Part shown: piece after piece, positions 63,964 through 64,000 of the stretch | How positions within the stretch are numbered: position 1 is the stretch's first letter | Layout: each line of letters opens with the position of its first letter | Assembly (NCBI GenBank): GCA_009691855.1 | Contig: SIAI01000002.1 | Coordinates: 100,636 to 164,635, forward strand | Source of the DNA: Planctomycetota bacterium | GTDB taxonomy: Bacteria > Planctomycetota > UBA1135 > GCA-002686595 | Length of the DNA: 64,000 bases | Direction of reading: 5' to 3' | Position numbers and translations under genes: made by a program | The notes under the pieces: model-generated | The model's database searches: none | What the model was told of the DNA's origin: nothing | What the model saw: the letters and a program-made list of their open reading frames with translations, nothing else

Positions 63964-64000
63964 TCGGGGAGCCGCGCGGAGCGGAGCCCTGCGGAGCTCG

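Larger units (their letters stand above)
63606..64000. other. Structured 395-bp tail without a convincing gene
   Basis: No frame here has protein-like composition or a homologue I recognise. A minus-strand frame at 63653-63925 is Arg-rich and spans the inverted repeat, so I do not call it. The region contains the long inverted repeat and hairpin listed separately, then a GC-rich run of GCGGAGC-like units to the window edge. It may be the edge of a mobile or repetitive element that continues outside. Confidence 0.5.

Overview
The window is a dense, GC-rich (roughly 70 %) bacterial chromosome segment with short gaps, many GTG/TTG starts and many 4-bp ATGA/GTGA/TTGA gene overlaps. A protein joining TPRs to two RNA polymerase alpha C-terminal domains, two DUF1573 proteins, a Ser/Thr kinase next to an ECF sigma factor, an FG-GAP secreted protein and many lipoproteins point to Planctomycetota, possibly a deep or marine lineage. 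This assignment is inferred from gene content; no rRNA is present. No prophage, CRISPR array, complete insertion sequence, tRNA or rRNA was recognised.

Layout. 1-4.3 kb: surface glycan genes (TMTC-like TPR membrane protein, two GT2 glycosyltransferases, a methyltransferase). 4.5-8.6 kb, minus strand: ruvA, then serA-serB-class V aminotransferase, a serine pathway operon joined by 4-bp overlaps. 8.7-10.9 kb, minus: FG-GAP protein and the TPR/alpha-CTD protein. 11.2-19.2 kb, plus: HIT protein, murA, ffh, rpsP, an iron-sulfur HhH-GPD protein, Maf, rpmE, prfA, prmC. 19.2-24.9 kb: PilZ (minus), ssb, a MoaD-MoaE fusion, a frameshifted MBL-fold pseudogene, ETF-ubiquinone oxidoreductase and leucyl aminopeptidase. 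25-28 kb: small protein, FtsQ-like protein and two unknown membrane proteins. 28-29.7 kb: rplM, rpsI, YebC.

29.8-34.2 kb is a signalling cluster: degenerate receiver/GGDEF protein, FHA-like protein, Ser/Thr kinase with altered motifs and C-terminal membrane anchor, and an ECF sigma factor with a Cys/His-rich C-terminal domain. 34.3-39 kb: two tandem M28 metallopeptidases and a secreted alpha/beta-hydrolase-like protein. 39-42.7 kb, minus: pyruvate phosphate dikinase, a lipoprotein and a small ORF. 42.7-45.4 kb: two DUF1573 proteins. 45.7-52.9 kb: type IV pilus/type II secretion motor genes (PilB-like, PilT, second PilB-like, PilC) and a histidine kinase. 52.9-57.98 kb: two CNNM/DUF21 proteins, a small anchored protein, a membrane-anchored HTH protein, an OmpA-like lipoprotein and an FGE-family lipoprotein. 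58-63.6 kb: rsmA, dnaG, rpoD and a coiled-coil zinc-ribbon protein. The last 395 bases hold no convincing gene but contain a long imperfect inverted repeat and a perfect 11-bp hairpin.

Most of the window is core cell machinery. The least ordinary items are the alpha-CTD/TPR protein, the kinase-FHA-ECF cluster, an orphan minus-strand terminator that suggests an unannotated small transcript upstream of ffh, the long inverted repeat at the right edge, the MBL pseudogene, and short-leader promoters built around a TAnnnT box.
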